Below the pieces are notes generated by a model. The model saw only the letters and a program-made list of their open reading frames with translations. It was not told the DNA's origin and did not search any database. Both the position numbers and the translations under genes were made by a program. From Candidatus Brachybacter algidus (GTDB lineage Bacteria; Bacteroidota; Bacteroidia; Chitinophagales; Saprospiraceae), in assembly GCA_016711705.1 (NCBI GenBank), contig JADJSK010000012.1, positions 1 to 64,000 of the forward strand: a DNA stretch of 64,000 nt. Direction: 5' to 3'. Below are positions 52,130 through 61,112 of the stretch, piece after piece. Position 1 is the stretch's first letter. Each line of letters opens with the position of its first letter.

Positions 52130-54588
52130 AAGTTCTAAAGTTTGGAGGCTCTTCCCTTGCCACCGGCGAACGTATAAAAAACGTTGCTAAAATTATTATT
52201 GAGACAAAAAGTAGAAAACAAGGTCTTATAATTGTTGTTTCTGCTTTTGGTGGAATTACCGATAAATTAATTGAACTTGGAAATATCGCTTCATTGGGCG
52301 ATGTTCAATATTTAGATATTATAGATGGTATAGTAAAACGCAATCAAGAAATATCAAATGTACTATTTCCAAAGAAAGTGGATCAAAACGCATTTATAAA
52401 GGAATTATCAGTTTTCCAGGAAGAATTGAAAGGACTAGTTAAGGGCATATTTTTGCTAAGGGAAATATCTCCAAGATCTTTAGATTATTTATTAAGTTTT
52501 GGTGAGAGAATTTCAGCATTCACCCTCTCCTATTACATTAATCTAAACGGGAAACCATCAGTATATACAGATGCCCGACAATTTATAAAAACAGACAAAA
52601 AATATAATAAAGCAACCGTTGATTTTCTTTCAACAAATCATCTTATCAAAGATTATTTCAAAACTGTCACAGCCATTCCAATTGTTACAGGATTCATAAG
52701 CACCGCATTTGACGGCACGACAACTGTATTAGGAAGAGGAGGATCAGATTATACTGCAGCAATAATCGGCGCAGCCCTTAATGCTTCTGTTATAGAAATT
52801 TGGACAGATGTCAATGGCGTACTTTCAGCAGACCCTCGCAAAGTTAATGATGCATACACAATACCTTATCTTAGTTATGATGAAGCTTCTGAAATAAGTC
52901 ACTTTGGAGCAAAGGTAATTTATCCACCAACCATCATACCGGCTCGTAATCTAAATATTCCAATCATTATCAAAAACTCCTTTTTTCCGGATAATGCAGG
53001 AACAACTATTCAGCGCCAAAAAACCGTTTCAGAAAAAATACTTAAAGGGGTAACTTCGATCTCCAAGGTGAGCATGTTGACACTACAAGGTAGCGGTCTG
53101 GTTGGCGTCCCTGGAAGTGCTGCAAAACTATTCATGGCACTTTCTGAACAACAAATAAACATCATCCTCATCTCTCAAGGTTCTTCTGAAAACTCTATAA
53201 GTTATGTTATTTCAGCTGAACAGTCAGAAGTTGCGACATTAGCTCAGGAGAAAGCTTTTGAAAAAGAGATAGAAAATGGCCTTGTAGATAAGACAAAGGT
53301 GGAAAACGATCTTTCCATTGTTTCTATTGTAGGTGAAAATATGAGGAATACTCCCGGGATCGCAGGGAAAATGTTCAAAGCATTAGGATCAAATGGTATT
53401 AATGTCTTTGCTATAGCTCAAGGTTCTTCTGAGTTGAATATTTCAGCGGTCGTACATAAAGATAATGAAGTAAAAAGTTTGAAGGTACTTCATGAATTAT
53501 TCTTTCTTTCCAATACCATTCAGGTAAATTTATTCTTGGCAGGCACAGGGTTAATTGGATCAACATTGTTATCACAGATAAATCAGCAGTATCGTTTTTT
53601 AAAAGAGAAAAACAATGTAGAGATTAAACTGATCGGTCTTACCAATTCAAGAAAAATGATTTTTGATCTCGATGGAATTAAGCTTAATTCGTGGGGAGAA
53701 CAAATGGAGAAAACTACGGAAGAAGCTGATGCAGGATCTTTCGTTCAGAAATGTATAAATGCCAATCTTCCCTATTCAGTTTTTGTAGATTGTACAGCGA
53801 CTGAACAGATTCCTTCACATTATAGCAAATTGTTGGAACACAGTATATCGATATCTACTCCTAATAAAGTTGCTATTTCCGGAAATTATAAGGAATATTC
53901 ATCGCTAAAAGAAAAAGCAAATAAAAATAATGTATTTTTTCATCATGAAACTACAGTTGGAGCAGGTCTACCTGTATTAAGTACCTTAAAAAACCTCAAG
54001 GAAAGTGGAGATAAAATCCTCTCTATAGAAGGTGTTTTTTCGGGATCCGTTTCATACATTTTCAACACTTTTTCGGGAAAAGTTTCTTTTTCAGATACGG
54101 TGAAAAATGCAGCAAAAAAAGGATATACCGAGCCAGACCCACGCATTGATCTTAATGGTGTTGATGTAAAAAGAAAACTGGTCATATTGAGTAGGGAAGC
54201 TGGGTTTAATTTAAAAGAAGAAGATTTTAAAATAAAAATGTTCCTTCCAAAAGAAGTACAAAAAGCTAAAGATATTCCGGAATTTTGGGAAGCTATATCA
54301 GCTTCCGATTCATACTTTGATAAGTTAATACAGAAATCTAAAAAGGAGAAGGGCAAATTAAGATTTATCGGAAGAGTTACAGAGAAAGGAGCCACTTTAA
54401 GCCTCCAAACTGTAACTAAAGAAAACCCCTTTTATCATCTTGATGGTAGCGATAATATGATAGTGTTCACGACAGAAAGATACAAAGAAAGACCGCTGGT
54501 TATTCAGGGACCGGGAGCAGGAGCAGAAGTGACTGCTTCGGGTGTATTTGCTGAAATTCTTTCAATTATCTCAATGTTAAAAGATTAA
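52126..54588 (+). CDS. thrA: bifunctional aspartokinase / homoserine dehydrogenase I
   Basis: An 820-residue fusion. Residues 1-~295 are the aspartokinase (KFGGSSLATG at 4-13, TVLGRGGSDYTAAIIGAALNA). Two ACT domains follow (~310-460, SMLTLQGSGLVGVPGSAAKLF and LSIVSIVGENMRNTPGIAGKMF). Residues ~465-820 are homoserine dehydrogenase (LFLAGTGLIGSTL, GAGLPVLSTLKNL, VFSGSVSYIFNTF and KGYTEPDPRIDLNGVDVKRKLVILSREAG). It makes aspartyl phosphate and homoserine and is expected to be threonine-inhibited. One base separates it from thrB, the start of a tight thrABC operon. Confidence 0.95.
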   Translation: MKVLKFGGSSLATGERIKNVAKIIIETKSRKQGLIIVVSAFGGITDKLIELGNIASLGDVQYLDIIDGIVKRNQEISNVLFPKKVDQNAFIKELSVFQEELKGLVKGIFLLREISPRSLDYLLSFGERISAFTLSYYINLNGKPSVYTDARQFIKTDKKYNKATVDFLSTNHLIKDYFKTVTAIPIVTGFISTAFDGTTTVLGRGGSDYTAAIIGAALNASVIEIWTDVNGVLSADPRKVNDAYTIPYLSYDEASEISHFGAKVIYPPTIIPARNLNIPIIIKNSFFPDNAGTTIQRQKTVSEKILKGVTSISKVSMLTLQGSGLVGVPGSAAKLFMALSEQQINIILISQGSSENSISYVISAEQSEVATLAQEKAFEKEIENGLVDKTKVENDLSIVSIVGENMRNTPGIAGKMFKALGSNGINVFAIAQGSSELNISAVVHKDNEVKSLKVLHELFFLSNTIQVNLFLAGTGLIGSTLLSQINQQYRFLKEKNNVEIKLIGLTNSRKMIFDLDGIKLNSWGEQMEKTTEEADAGSFVQKCINANLPYSVFVDCTATEQIPSHYSKLLEHSISISTPNKVAISGNYKEYSSLKEKANKNNVFFHHETTVGAGLPVLSTLKNLKESGDKILSIEGVFSGSVSYIFNTFSGKVSFSDTVKNAAKKGYTEPDPRIDLNGVDVKRKLVILSREAGFNLKEEDFKIKMFLPKEVQKAKDIPEFWEAISASDSYFDKLIQKSKKEKGKLRFIGRVTEKGATLSLQTVTKENPFYHLDGSDNMIVFTTERYKERPLVIQGPGAGAEVTASGVFAEILSIISMLKD

Positions 54589-54589
54589 T

Positions 54590-55522
54590 ATGGCGACAGG
54601 AATTAAAGTGTTCGCGCCGGCAAGTGTTGCAAATCTTGCCTGCGGATATGATATACTTGGATTGGCATTGGAGCGTCCGGGAGATGAAATAATAATCAGG
54701 AAAACTGATGGTAAGGGACTTAAAATAAATAAGATATTTGGTGCTGACCGAAAGTTACCAACAGATATTCACAAGAATACAGCCGGGTTAGCTGCTTATG
54801 CTTTACTTAAATCTGTTGATAGAATAGGTGAGGGAATTGAGATGGATATTTACAAAAAAATGCCCTCAGGCAGCGGACTAGGTTCCAGTGCAGCCAGCGC
54901 TGCTGCAGCGGTATGGGGTATTAATGCTTTGTTAGATCTTCGGCTTACTAAAAGAGAATTATTACATTTTGCAGTACTTGGTGAGCAGGCAGCAGATGGC
55001 AGTTATCATGCTGACAATGTTGCTCCATCATTGATGGGTGGCATTATATTCATTAGAGATAATGAAAGCCTGGATATTCATAAATTACCACCTATTCCTG
55101 GTTTATACCTGGCTATGGTACATCCTGCTATGACGATCATGACAAAGGATGCAAGGGATATCATTAAACCAAATGTTGCTTTAGAAGATCACATACATCA
55201 GTCAGGAAATGTTGGCGGATTAATCATCGGTTTTTATACTTCCGATATAGAACTTATCAAAAGATCACTAAATGACGTTATAATCGAACCTCAAAGAGCA
55301 TCCTTAATAGATCATTTTTATGAAGTTAAAGAAGCAGCATTAAATGCCGGAGCATTAGGTTGTAGTATTAGTGGCGCAGGTCCATCTATGTTTGCTTTAT
55401 GCTCAAACAGTATTATAGCTGAAGAAGTTAGCGAAGCGATGTCTGAAGTATTCAAGAGAAATAATATAAAATCTAATCCTTTCATATCTCGCATTAATCA
55501 GGAAGGAGCCATAATAATATAA
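54590..55522 (+). CDS. thrB: homoserine kinase
   Basis: A 310-residue GHMP-family kinase that phosphorylates homoserine on the path to threonine. The ATP-binding motif is MPSGSGLGSSAASAAAAVWG (~96-115), and FAPASVANLACGYDILGLAL at the N-terminus and GCSISGAGPSMFALC near the C-terminus are the other GHMP blocks. It begins 1 bp after thrA and ends 7 bp before thrC. Confidence 0.95.
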   Translation: MATGIKVFAPASVANLACGYDILGLALERPGDEIIIRKTDGKGLKINKIFGADRKLPTDIHKNTAGLAAYALLKSVDRIGEGIEMDIYKKMPSGSGLGSSAASAAAAVWGINALLDLRLTKRELLHFAVLGEQAADGSYHADNVAPSLMGGIIFIRDNESLDIHKLPPIPGLYLAMVHPAMTIMTKDARDIIKPNVALEDHIHQSGNVGGLIIGFYTSDIELIKRSLNDVIIEPQRASLIDHFYEVKEAALNAGALGCSISGAGPSMFALCSNSIIAEEVSEAMSEVFKRNNIKSNPFISRINQEGAIII

Positions 55523-55529
55523 TAACACT

Positions 55530-56846
55530 ATGAAATATATTAGTACCAGATCATCCGATGTCCAATATGATTTTGATGAGATTGTTCGAAAAGGAATACC
55601 AGATGATGGTGGATTATTTGTCCCTGAAAATATTATAAAATTTGATGAAGCATATTTCATAAACATTCAGGACAAGACTTTCTACGAAATTGCTTTTGAT
55701 GTCTCCAGAACGTTTATCGGAACCGATATTATTCCTGATGAGGATTTAAAAATCATAATAGAAACTGCCTTTAATTTCGACTTACCACTAGTAAAAGTTC
55801 AAAAAGACTTATCTGTTTTAGAATTATTTCATGGGCCCACTTCTGCCTTTAAAGATTTTGGTGCAAGATTTATGGCAAATGTATTAGGATTCTTGCAAAA
55901 GAAAAATGATATAAAAACCACTATTGTCACAGCGACTTCAGGTGATACTGGGGGAGCTGTAGCATCTGCTTTTCATAATGTAAAAGATGTCAATGTATTT
56001 ATCCTCTATCCTAAAGGAAGAGTAAGTGATTTTCAAGAAAAACAGATCGCAGGGCTTGGTGATAATATTAGGGCTATTGAGATAAATGGTTCATTTGATG
56101 ACTGTCAGGCAATGGTAAAAGCTTGTTTTGAGGATAATAAGTTTAAAGAAGATTTTAATTTAACTTCTTCAAACAGTGTCAACTTTTCGAGGATTATACC
56201 GCAGATCATTTATTATTTTGAAGCATATAGGAACGCTATTGCTCAAGGTCATAAGAATGTATCATTTATAGTGCCAAGTGGAAATTTTGGAAATATCACA
56301 GGAGCAGTTTATGCTAAGAAAATGGGATTACCAATGGGTAAACTTATAGCAGCTACTAATGCAAATGATGCTTTTCCAAACTATCTACAAAGTGGAATTT
56401 ATGAAACAAATAAAAGTAAGCGAACTATAAGTAATGCGATGGATGTGGGTAATCCTTCAAATCTCGAGAGAATTTTTTACATCTTTCGTTCCACGTGGAA
56501 CAAAATTGTTCAAGAATTCAATAGCCATTCCATAGATGATCAAACAACCAAAACCATTATTGAAAATTATTATAATAAATACAATTATATAGTAGATCCA
56601 CACACCGCTGTAGGAATAGCAAATTATTTATTAGAAACTATGTATCATTCAGACACCCATTATATAGTACTTGCTACTGCACATCCTTATAAATTCGAAT
56701 CAGTGATGCATAGTGTACTACCTAAGTTGAACATACCAACCAATACTCATATTAATAATTATTTAAATATAACTATTGATAAAGTAAGTATGACTAAAGA
56801 TCTGGAAGCTTTAAAATCTTATATAAATAAGGAAGTAAATAATTGA
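55530..56846 (+). CDS. thrC: threonine synthase
   Basis: A 438-residue PLP enzyme converting O-phosphohomoserine to threonine. The PLP-lysine is Lys108 in HGPTSAFKDFGARFM. TATSGDTGGAVASAFH, PSGNFGNITGAVYAKKMG and TSSNSVNFSRIIPQ are conserved, and YISTRSSDVQYDFDEIVRKGIPDDGGLFVPE is the usual start. It closes the thrABC operon. A parS-like palindrome lies inside its coding sequence at 56487-56502. Confidence 0.95.
   Translation: MKYISTRSSDVQYDFDEIVRKGIPDDGGLFVPENIIKFDEAYFINIQDKTFYEIAFDVSRTFIGTDIIPDEDLKIIIETAFNFDLPLVKVQKDLSVLELFHGPTSAFKDFGARFMANVLGFLQKKNDIKTTIVTATSGDTGGAVASAFHNVKDVNVFILYPKGRVSDFQEKQIAGLGDNIRAIEINGSFDDCQAMVKACFEDNKFKEDFNLTSSNSVNFSRIIPQIIYYFEAYRNAIAQGHKNVSFIVPSGNFGNITGAVYAKKMGLPMGKLIAATNANDAFPNYLQSGIYETNKSKRTISNAMDVGNPSNLERIFYIFRSTWNKIVQEFNSHSIDDQTTKTIIENYYNKYNYIVDPHTAVGIANYLLETMYHSDTHYIVLATAHPYKFESVMHSVLPKLNIPTNTHINNYLNITIDKVSMTKDLEALKSYINKEVNN
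56487..56502. promoter_or_regulatory. parS-like site 2, inside thrC
   Basis: CGTTCCACGTGGAACA is a perfect palindrome over its inner 14 bases with the parS CACGTG core. It deviates from the consensus at the first base and at one base of the right arm. Confidence 0.65.
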
Positions 56847-56932
56847 ATTTTAAGTTGGCTTAGGCCCCTAATAAAAATCTTGACTTAATAGAATCGCTAT
56901 CTTTTATAAACAATTACATAGTAAAAATAAAA

Positions 56933-57691
56933 TTAGGCTTCACTAAGAAACTTCTTTAAAATAGCATTAAACTCTTCAGGTTTCTCCATCATAGGACTAT
57001 GACCACATTCATCAAGGAAGAATAACTGAGAATTCTTAATTAATTCGTGAAACTTCTCAGCAACAAATGGAGGCGTAATTGAATCATTTTTACCCCAAAT
57101 TAAACACGTTGGAGCCACAATTCCATGTAATACTCCCTCTAGATTATGTCTTACGGCTGACTTAGCAGTAGCCACAATTCTTATCCCTTTACTTCTGTCA
57201 TTAACAATAGAGAAAACCTCATCGATCAATTCTTTTGTTGCTACTTCGGGACGAAAGAAAGTACTTTCTGTTTTCTTCTTTATAAAGTTGTAATCACCCC
57301 TACGAGGATAAGTAGAACCCATGGCACTCTCAAATAAACCGCTGCTGCCGGTCAAAGTTACAGAAGAAATTTTCTCAGGTCTTTTTAAAGCATAAAGGAT
57401 AGCAATATGTCCACCTAGAGAATTTCCTAATACATGCACCTTGTCAATGCCCATATGATCAACAAAATCATCGATATAATCTACAAGACCCGATACAGAA
57501 ACCTTTAGTAGTGGCAATTCATAAATAGGCAGCATCGGTATAATTACTCTATGACTATCCTTGAAGTATTCAAACAGATCAGTAAAATTACTCAACCCTC
57601 CAAACAGTCCATGAAGCAGCAATAGCACTTCACCATCCTCCTTTGATTGTATATACTTAAACTTATCTGATGTTAATATAGGATGCTCCAT
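56933..57691 (-). CDS. alpha/beta hydrolase
   Basis: A 252-residue hydrolase. Nucleophile Ser is in HVLGNSLGGHIAILYAL (~90-106), Asp in IWGKNDSITPP and His in CGHSPMMEKPEEF near the C-terminus, giving a full catalytic triad. LLLHGLFGGLSNFTDLFEYF carries the oxyanion loop. Substrate is not predictable; esterase or C-C hydrolase roles are possible. It is convergent with thrC. Confidence 0.88.
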   Translation of the reverse strand: MEHPILTSDKFKYIQSKEDGEVLLLLHGLFGGLSNFTDLFEYFKDSHRVIIPMLPIYELPLLKVSVSGLVDYIDDFVDHMGIDKVHVLGNSLGGHIAILYALKRPEKISSVTLTGSSGLFESAMGSTYPRRGDYNFIKKKTESTFFRPEVATKELIDEVFSIVNDRSKGIRIVATAKSAVRHNLEGVLHGIVAPTCLIWGKNDSITPPFVAEKFHELIKNSQLFFLDECGHSPMMEKPEEFNAILKKFLSEA

Positions 57692-57780
57692 GTAACAAAG
57701 ATTAAAAAATAAATTAACAACTTAAAATATTTTATTGAAAGGCTAAAATAATGCAATTTTAAATAATAATTATAATGTAT

Positions 57781-58878
57781 TTACCCTGCTTTCTGAATAT
57801 TGACAAACCTAAAATATAAATACAAAGTGGCACTTATTAAACATATTGCACCCATTTGGTGCATCACACCAAGATCTACAGGTAAACTTCCTTTACAATT
57901 AATCACAGTCAAAATACCAAGGGTTACTTGAAGTAATAAACTAAAAATAAAAATATTCAAAGTGCTATTAAATAGCCTCAAGTGAACAAGTCTTTTTCTC
58001 AATTTTATAAACAATAATACACCCAAAATAAATAATACATAAGCAACATTCCTATGTAAAAATTGAAATAAAGCAGGAGCAAAGAGATGAGCATCATACT
58101 CCTTTATATTCGTCATTGTCCAATTATTGACATCCATTAAATCACCAGGAATATAGACACCATTCATCATAGGCCATGTAGGAAACCAAAGGCCTGCCTT
58201 CATACCTGACATGATACCACCAAGAATAAGTTGAATGATCAGTATGCCACCTATCCAATTGATGTATTTCTTTTCACGTGGAACATTTACTACTTTTCGA
58301 TCGGGAAATGTAACCTTAATAGTTGTCCAAAATAAATAAGCGTAGACAATAAATGCAAGATTCAAATGTAGAGTAAGTTTATAAGCATTTACCCAAGGAC
58401 GATTGATTAAACCACTTGCTACCATGATCCACCCAAATACACCTACCAATCCTCCCAGTATAACAATTATGATCAGATCCCGAAGTAACTTCTTCTTTAT
58501 CATCTTTCGGTACAGAAACCAACCGAAAGGTATAATAAATACAAAACCCAGTGTTCTGGCCCACAGCCTATGAAAGTATTCCCAAAAATAAATAAATTTA
58601 AACTCGGACACTGACATACCTTTATTGATCTTGTGATACTGGGGTGTTTCCTTGTAAAGCTCAAAAGCTTCATTCCAAGCCACATCCCCCATAGGTGGAA
58701 AAGTACCAACCGCTATCTCCCACTTCGTGATGGATAGGCCTGAACCGGTAAGTCTGGTGATACCACCGATCATTACTTGAATTGCAATCATTAACACACC
58801 TAGCCACAACCAGTATTTGACGATATTTGAATGTGAATAGAGGGCTTTTTCTTGAAGTTCGACAACGTTTAATTCCAC
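57781..58878 (-). CDS. ctaA: heme A synthase (COX15/CtaA family)
   Basis: A 365-residue inner-membrane protein with about eight helices that oxidises heme O to heme A for cytochrome oxidase. GGITRLTGSGLSITKWEIAVGTFPP is the N-terminal hallmark, and EYFHRLWARTLG, LTLHLNLAFIVY, FLHRNVAYVLF and VMHQMGAICLIS carry the candidate heme-ligand histidines. Length fits the COX15-like form. No cytochrome oxidase gene lies nearby. A parS-like palindrome (58270-58285) lies inside the gene. Confidence 0.93.
   Translation of the reverse strand: MELNVVELQEKALYSHSNIVKYWLWLGVLMIAIQVMIGGITRLTGSGLSITKWEIAVGTFPPMGDVAWNEAFELYKETPQYHKINKGMSVSEFKFIYFWEYFHRLWARTLGFVFIIPFGWFLYRKMIKKKLLRDLIIIVILGGLVGVFGWIMVASGLINRPWVNAYKLTLHLNLAFIVYAYLFWTTIKVTFPDRKVVNVPREKKYINWIGGILIIQLILGGIMSGMKAGLWFPTWPMMNGVYIPGDLMDVNNWTMTNIKEYDAHLFAPALFQFLHRNVAYVLFILGVLLFIKLRKRLVHLRLFNSTLNIFIFSLLLQVTLGILTVINCKGSLPVDLGVMHQMGAICLISATLYLYFRFVNIQKAG
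58270..58285. promoter_or_regulatory. parS-like site 3, inside ctaA
   Basis: Minus strand TGTTCCACGTGAAAAG. The left half and CACGTG core match parS, but the last two bases do not, so this is the weakest of the three. Confidence 0.5.
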
Positions 58879-59200
58879 CTGACCAATTTGATTTTGATAT
58901 TACAAAAGTAGAACATTCCCGCAGTTCAAACTCACAAAATTCCTCACATCCCTATTAATAATTAAAAAGAATATAAATTTATAAAAAGAAAACTATTGTT
59001 ATTAGTAGTGTTGGTATGTTTGTAAGTAAATATTGAAAACTTGGTATTAACGAAATTAACATCTAAAGATAGTTACCAACAAATTATTAATATAATAACT
59101 AATTGATTATTATACTTAAACATAATTAATAAACATATAAGTGAATTATTTAAATATGATAAATGTGAATAATTTTATGCTCATTTAGATGTTTACTTGA

Positions 59201-59225
59201 AGCTGAAAAAATGAATTTTTCAGCT
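59201..59225. repeat. perfect 10-bp hairpin in the ctaA-dtd gap
   Basis: AGCTGAAAAA-atgaa-TTTTTCAGCT. It is in a divergent gap where no terminator is needed. Confidence 0.7.
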
Positions 59226-59308
59226 GTTTAATAACTTCATATTTTATAAAAATATATATGTTTTTGACGATTTCTATTTTCCAACATAAATAAAAAAGTT
59301 ATAGACAT

Positions 59309-59342
59309 TTTGATAAATAATATATATTATAAAATACATTTG
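59309..59342 (+). promoter_or_regulatory. possible promoter of dtd
   Basis: TTTG at 59309-59312 and TACATTTG at 59335-59342 with a 22-bp spacer, slightly long for the consensus. Confidence 0.4.
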
Positions 59343-59412
59343 TAAGTGATACATTTGTAGTATATAACACAACACATTTTATAAATATGTTAGTAAGTCA
59401 AAAAATTGATAA

Positions 59413-59868
59413 TTGAGAGTCGTCATTCAGAGAGTAAATTCAGCATCTGTGGTTGTAGACTTACAAACCATTGGCAGTATTCAACATGGCTTACTAATTC
59501 TTCTGGGGGTATCTGAAAGTGATGAAAAACAAGATGTAGAATATCTTGTACAGAAAATTTCTCAGCTGCGCATTTTTTCTGATTCTGAAGGGAAGATGAA
59601 TTTATCAATAATTGATATAAAGGGCGCTGCATTGGTCATTAGTCAATTTACATTATTTGCCCAAACAAAAAAAGGGAATCGTCCCTCATACATTAAAGCT
59701 GCAAGGCCGGAGATAGCCATTCCATTATATGAATATTTTTGTGATAGCTTGAGATTGGCTATTGATAATCCTGTAGAAAAAGGTGTATTTGGAGCGGATA
59801 TGAAGGTTTCGTTGCTGAATGACGGACCCGTAACTATCATCATAGACTCACAAAACAAAGACTTATGA
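59413..59868 (+). CDS. dtd: D-aminoacyl-tRNA deacylase
   Basis: A 151-residue enzyme that hydrolyses D-aminoacyl-tRNA and so protects translation. MRVVIQRVNSASVVVD at the start, LISQFTLFAQTKKGNRPSYIKAARP (the Gly-Asn-Arg-Pro block, ~75-100) and GVFGADMKVSLLNDGPVTIIIDS are typical of DTD. It starts with TTG at 59413. It ends with an ATGA overlap with the MazG-like gene, so the two are co-translated. Confidence 0.93.
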   Translation: MRVVIQRVNSASVVVDLQTIGSIQHGLLILLGVSESDEKQDVEYLVQKISQLRIFSDSEGKMNLSIIDIKGAALVISQFTLFAQTKKGNRPSYIKAARPEIAIPLYEYFCDSLRLAIDNPVEKGVFGADMKVSLLNDGPVTIIIDSQNKDL

Positions 59869-60203
59869 CACTGAAAGAATACCAGAATGAGGTGGATATA
59901 TGGATCAAAGAACATGGAGTAAGGTATTTTGACGAAAAAACAAACACCTTATTATTAATGGAGGAAGTTGGAGAGTTCAGCCGATTGATCGCAAGAGTGT
60001 ATGGAGAACAGTCTTTTAAAAGTTCGGAGCGAGAATCAGATCATGCAACCCAACTTGCAGATGAATGGTCTGATATATTTTTTGTGATGACCTGCTTGGC
60101 AAATCAACTCGGAATAGACACGGAAGCGGCACTTCAAAAAAACATGGAGAAAAAAACCAATCGAGACAAAGACAGACATAAGAGAAATGAAAAACTGAAA
60201 TAG
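59865..60203 (+). CDS. MazG-like nucleotide pyrophosphohydrolase
   Basis: A 112-residue all-helical NTP-PPase. The metal-binding acidic motifs are LLLMEEVGEFSRLIARV (EExxE-type) and LADEWSDIFFVM (ExxD-type). Such enzymes remove non-canonical nucleotides. Overlap with dtd by four bases fits a shared quality-control role, although this is inference. The C-terminus is lysine/arginine-rich. Confidence 0.88.
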   Translation: MTLKEYQNEVDIWIKEHGVRYFDEKTNTLLLMEEVGEFSRLIARVYGEQSFKSSERESDHATQLADEWSDIFFVMTCLANQLGIDTEAALQKNMEKKTNRDKDRHKRNEKLK

Positions 60204-60259
60204 GTGCAAAAGTCAATAATAGAATTTATCAATATATTTGATCTATAAATAATAAAAAC

Positions 60260-61084
60260 ATGTTTGAATTTATCAGAGAATCACTCAAAAGAAGAAAGGC
60301 AAAAAAGATCACCAGTAAATACCCTACAACAATAGACATTTTTAATATTCCAGGATCAGGAGAAATAAAATTTGCCAATTGGGAAAATCCGCTGGTAGAA
60401 AGAAAAGAGATTTCCTTTAAGAATATTGATTTCTTTAAGAAATTCGTCAATGTCGGTGATTTTGCAATAGATATCGGGGGTAATATTGGCCATATGACCA
60501 TTCCCTTATCATTAGCTGCAGGCAAGGAGGGAACAGTATTTTCCTTTGACCCAAATCCTTATGTCTATGAAATATTAGACCAAAATGCAAAGCTTAATCC
60601 ATCAGTTACGAATATAAAGACCTTCAACTTTGCAATTTCTGAACAAGAAGAGGAATTTTACTATAACTCTTCTGAGGCCTCCTTTTGCAATGGTGGTATT
60701 TCAAAAGAGAAACAAAGTCGCCATGGAAAATTTGCATTAAGTGCAAAAATTCAAGGAATACATCTTGAAACATTTCTGGAAAAAAATTATCCTGAATTAA
60801 TTTCGAAGATTAAATTAATTAAAATAGACACAGAGGGATATGACAAGGAAATAATCCGATCAATTGGTAATTTATTAATTAAATATAAGCCGGTCGTTAT
60901 CACTGAATGTTTTAAGAAGACTACACCAGAGCAACGATACGAGCAGTTTAATTTACTTAAGAATAAAGGTTATTCATTGTATTATTTTTCTGACTTTGAC
61001 GTAAATGCAACAGTAATTCCAATCAATAAAAAGGAGGAAATGAATAATTGGAAGCATTTCGATCTATATGCAATTCAGGAATAA
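60260..61084 (+). CDS. FkbM-family methyltransferase
   Basis: A 274-residue SAM-dependent enzyme. The SAM loop is FAIDIGGNIGHMTIPLSLAAG (~72-92), followed by VFSFDPNPYVYEILDQNAKLN and the family segment IKLIKIDTEGYDKEIIRSIGNLL. FkbM proteins O-methylate sugars or small molecules, and the substrate here is unknown. The N-terminal ~60 residues carry no known domain. It is apart from sugar-synthesis genes. Confidence 0.85.
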   Translation: MFEFIRESLKRRKAKKITSKYPTTIDIFNIPGSGEIKFANWENPLVERKEISFKNIDFFKKFVNVGDFAIDIGGNIGHMTIPLSLAAGKEGTVFSFDPNPYVYEILDQNAKLNPSVTNIKTFNFAISEQEEEFYYNSSEASFCNGGISKEKQSRHGKFALSAKIQGIHLETFLEKNYPELISKIKLIKIDTEGYDKEIIRSIGNLLIKYKPVVITECFKKTTPEQRYEQFNLLKNKGYSLYYFSDFDVNATVIPINKKEEMNNWKHFDLYAIQE

Positions 61085-61112
61085 TTTTTCTTCCTTGATA
61101 TCTTTAAGTTAA

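Larger units (their letters stand above)
58879..59412. other. AT-rich divergent intergenic region, possible origin-like segment
   Basis: 534 bp between divergent ctaA and dtd, far richer in A/T than neighbouring spacers. It contains TGTGAATAA at 59164-59172 (reverse of TTATTCACA, a DnaA-box match), a 10-bp perfect hairpin (59201-59225) and two ATACATTTGTA units 15 bp apart (59334, 59349). No open frame is supported. Confidence 0.4.
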
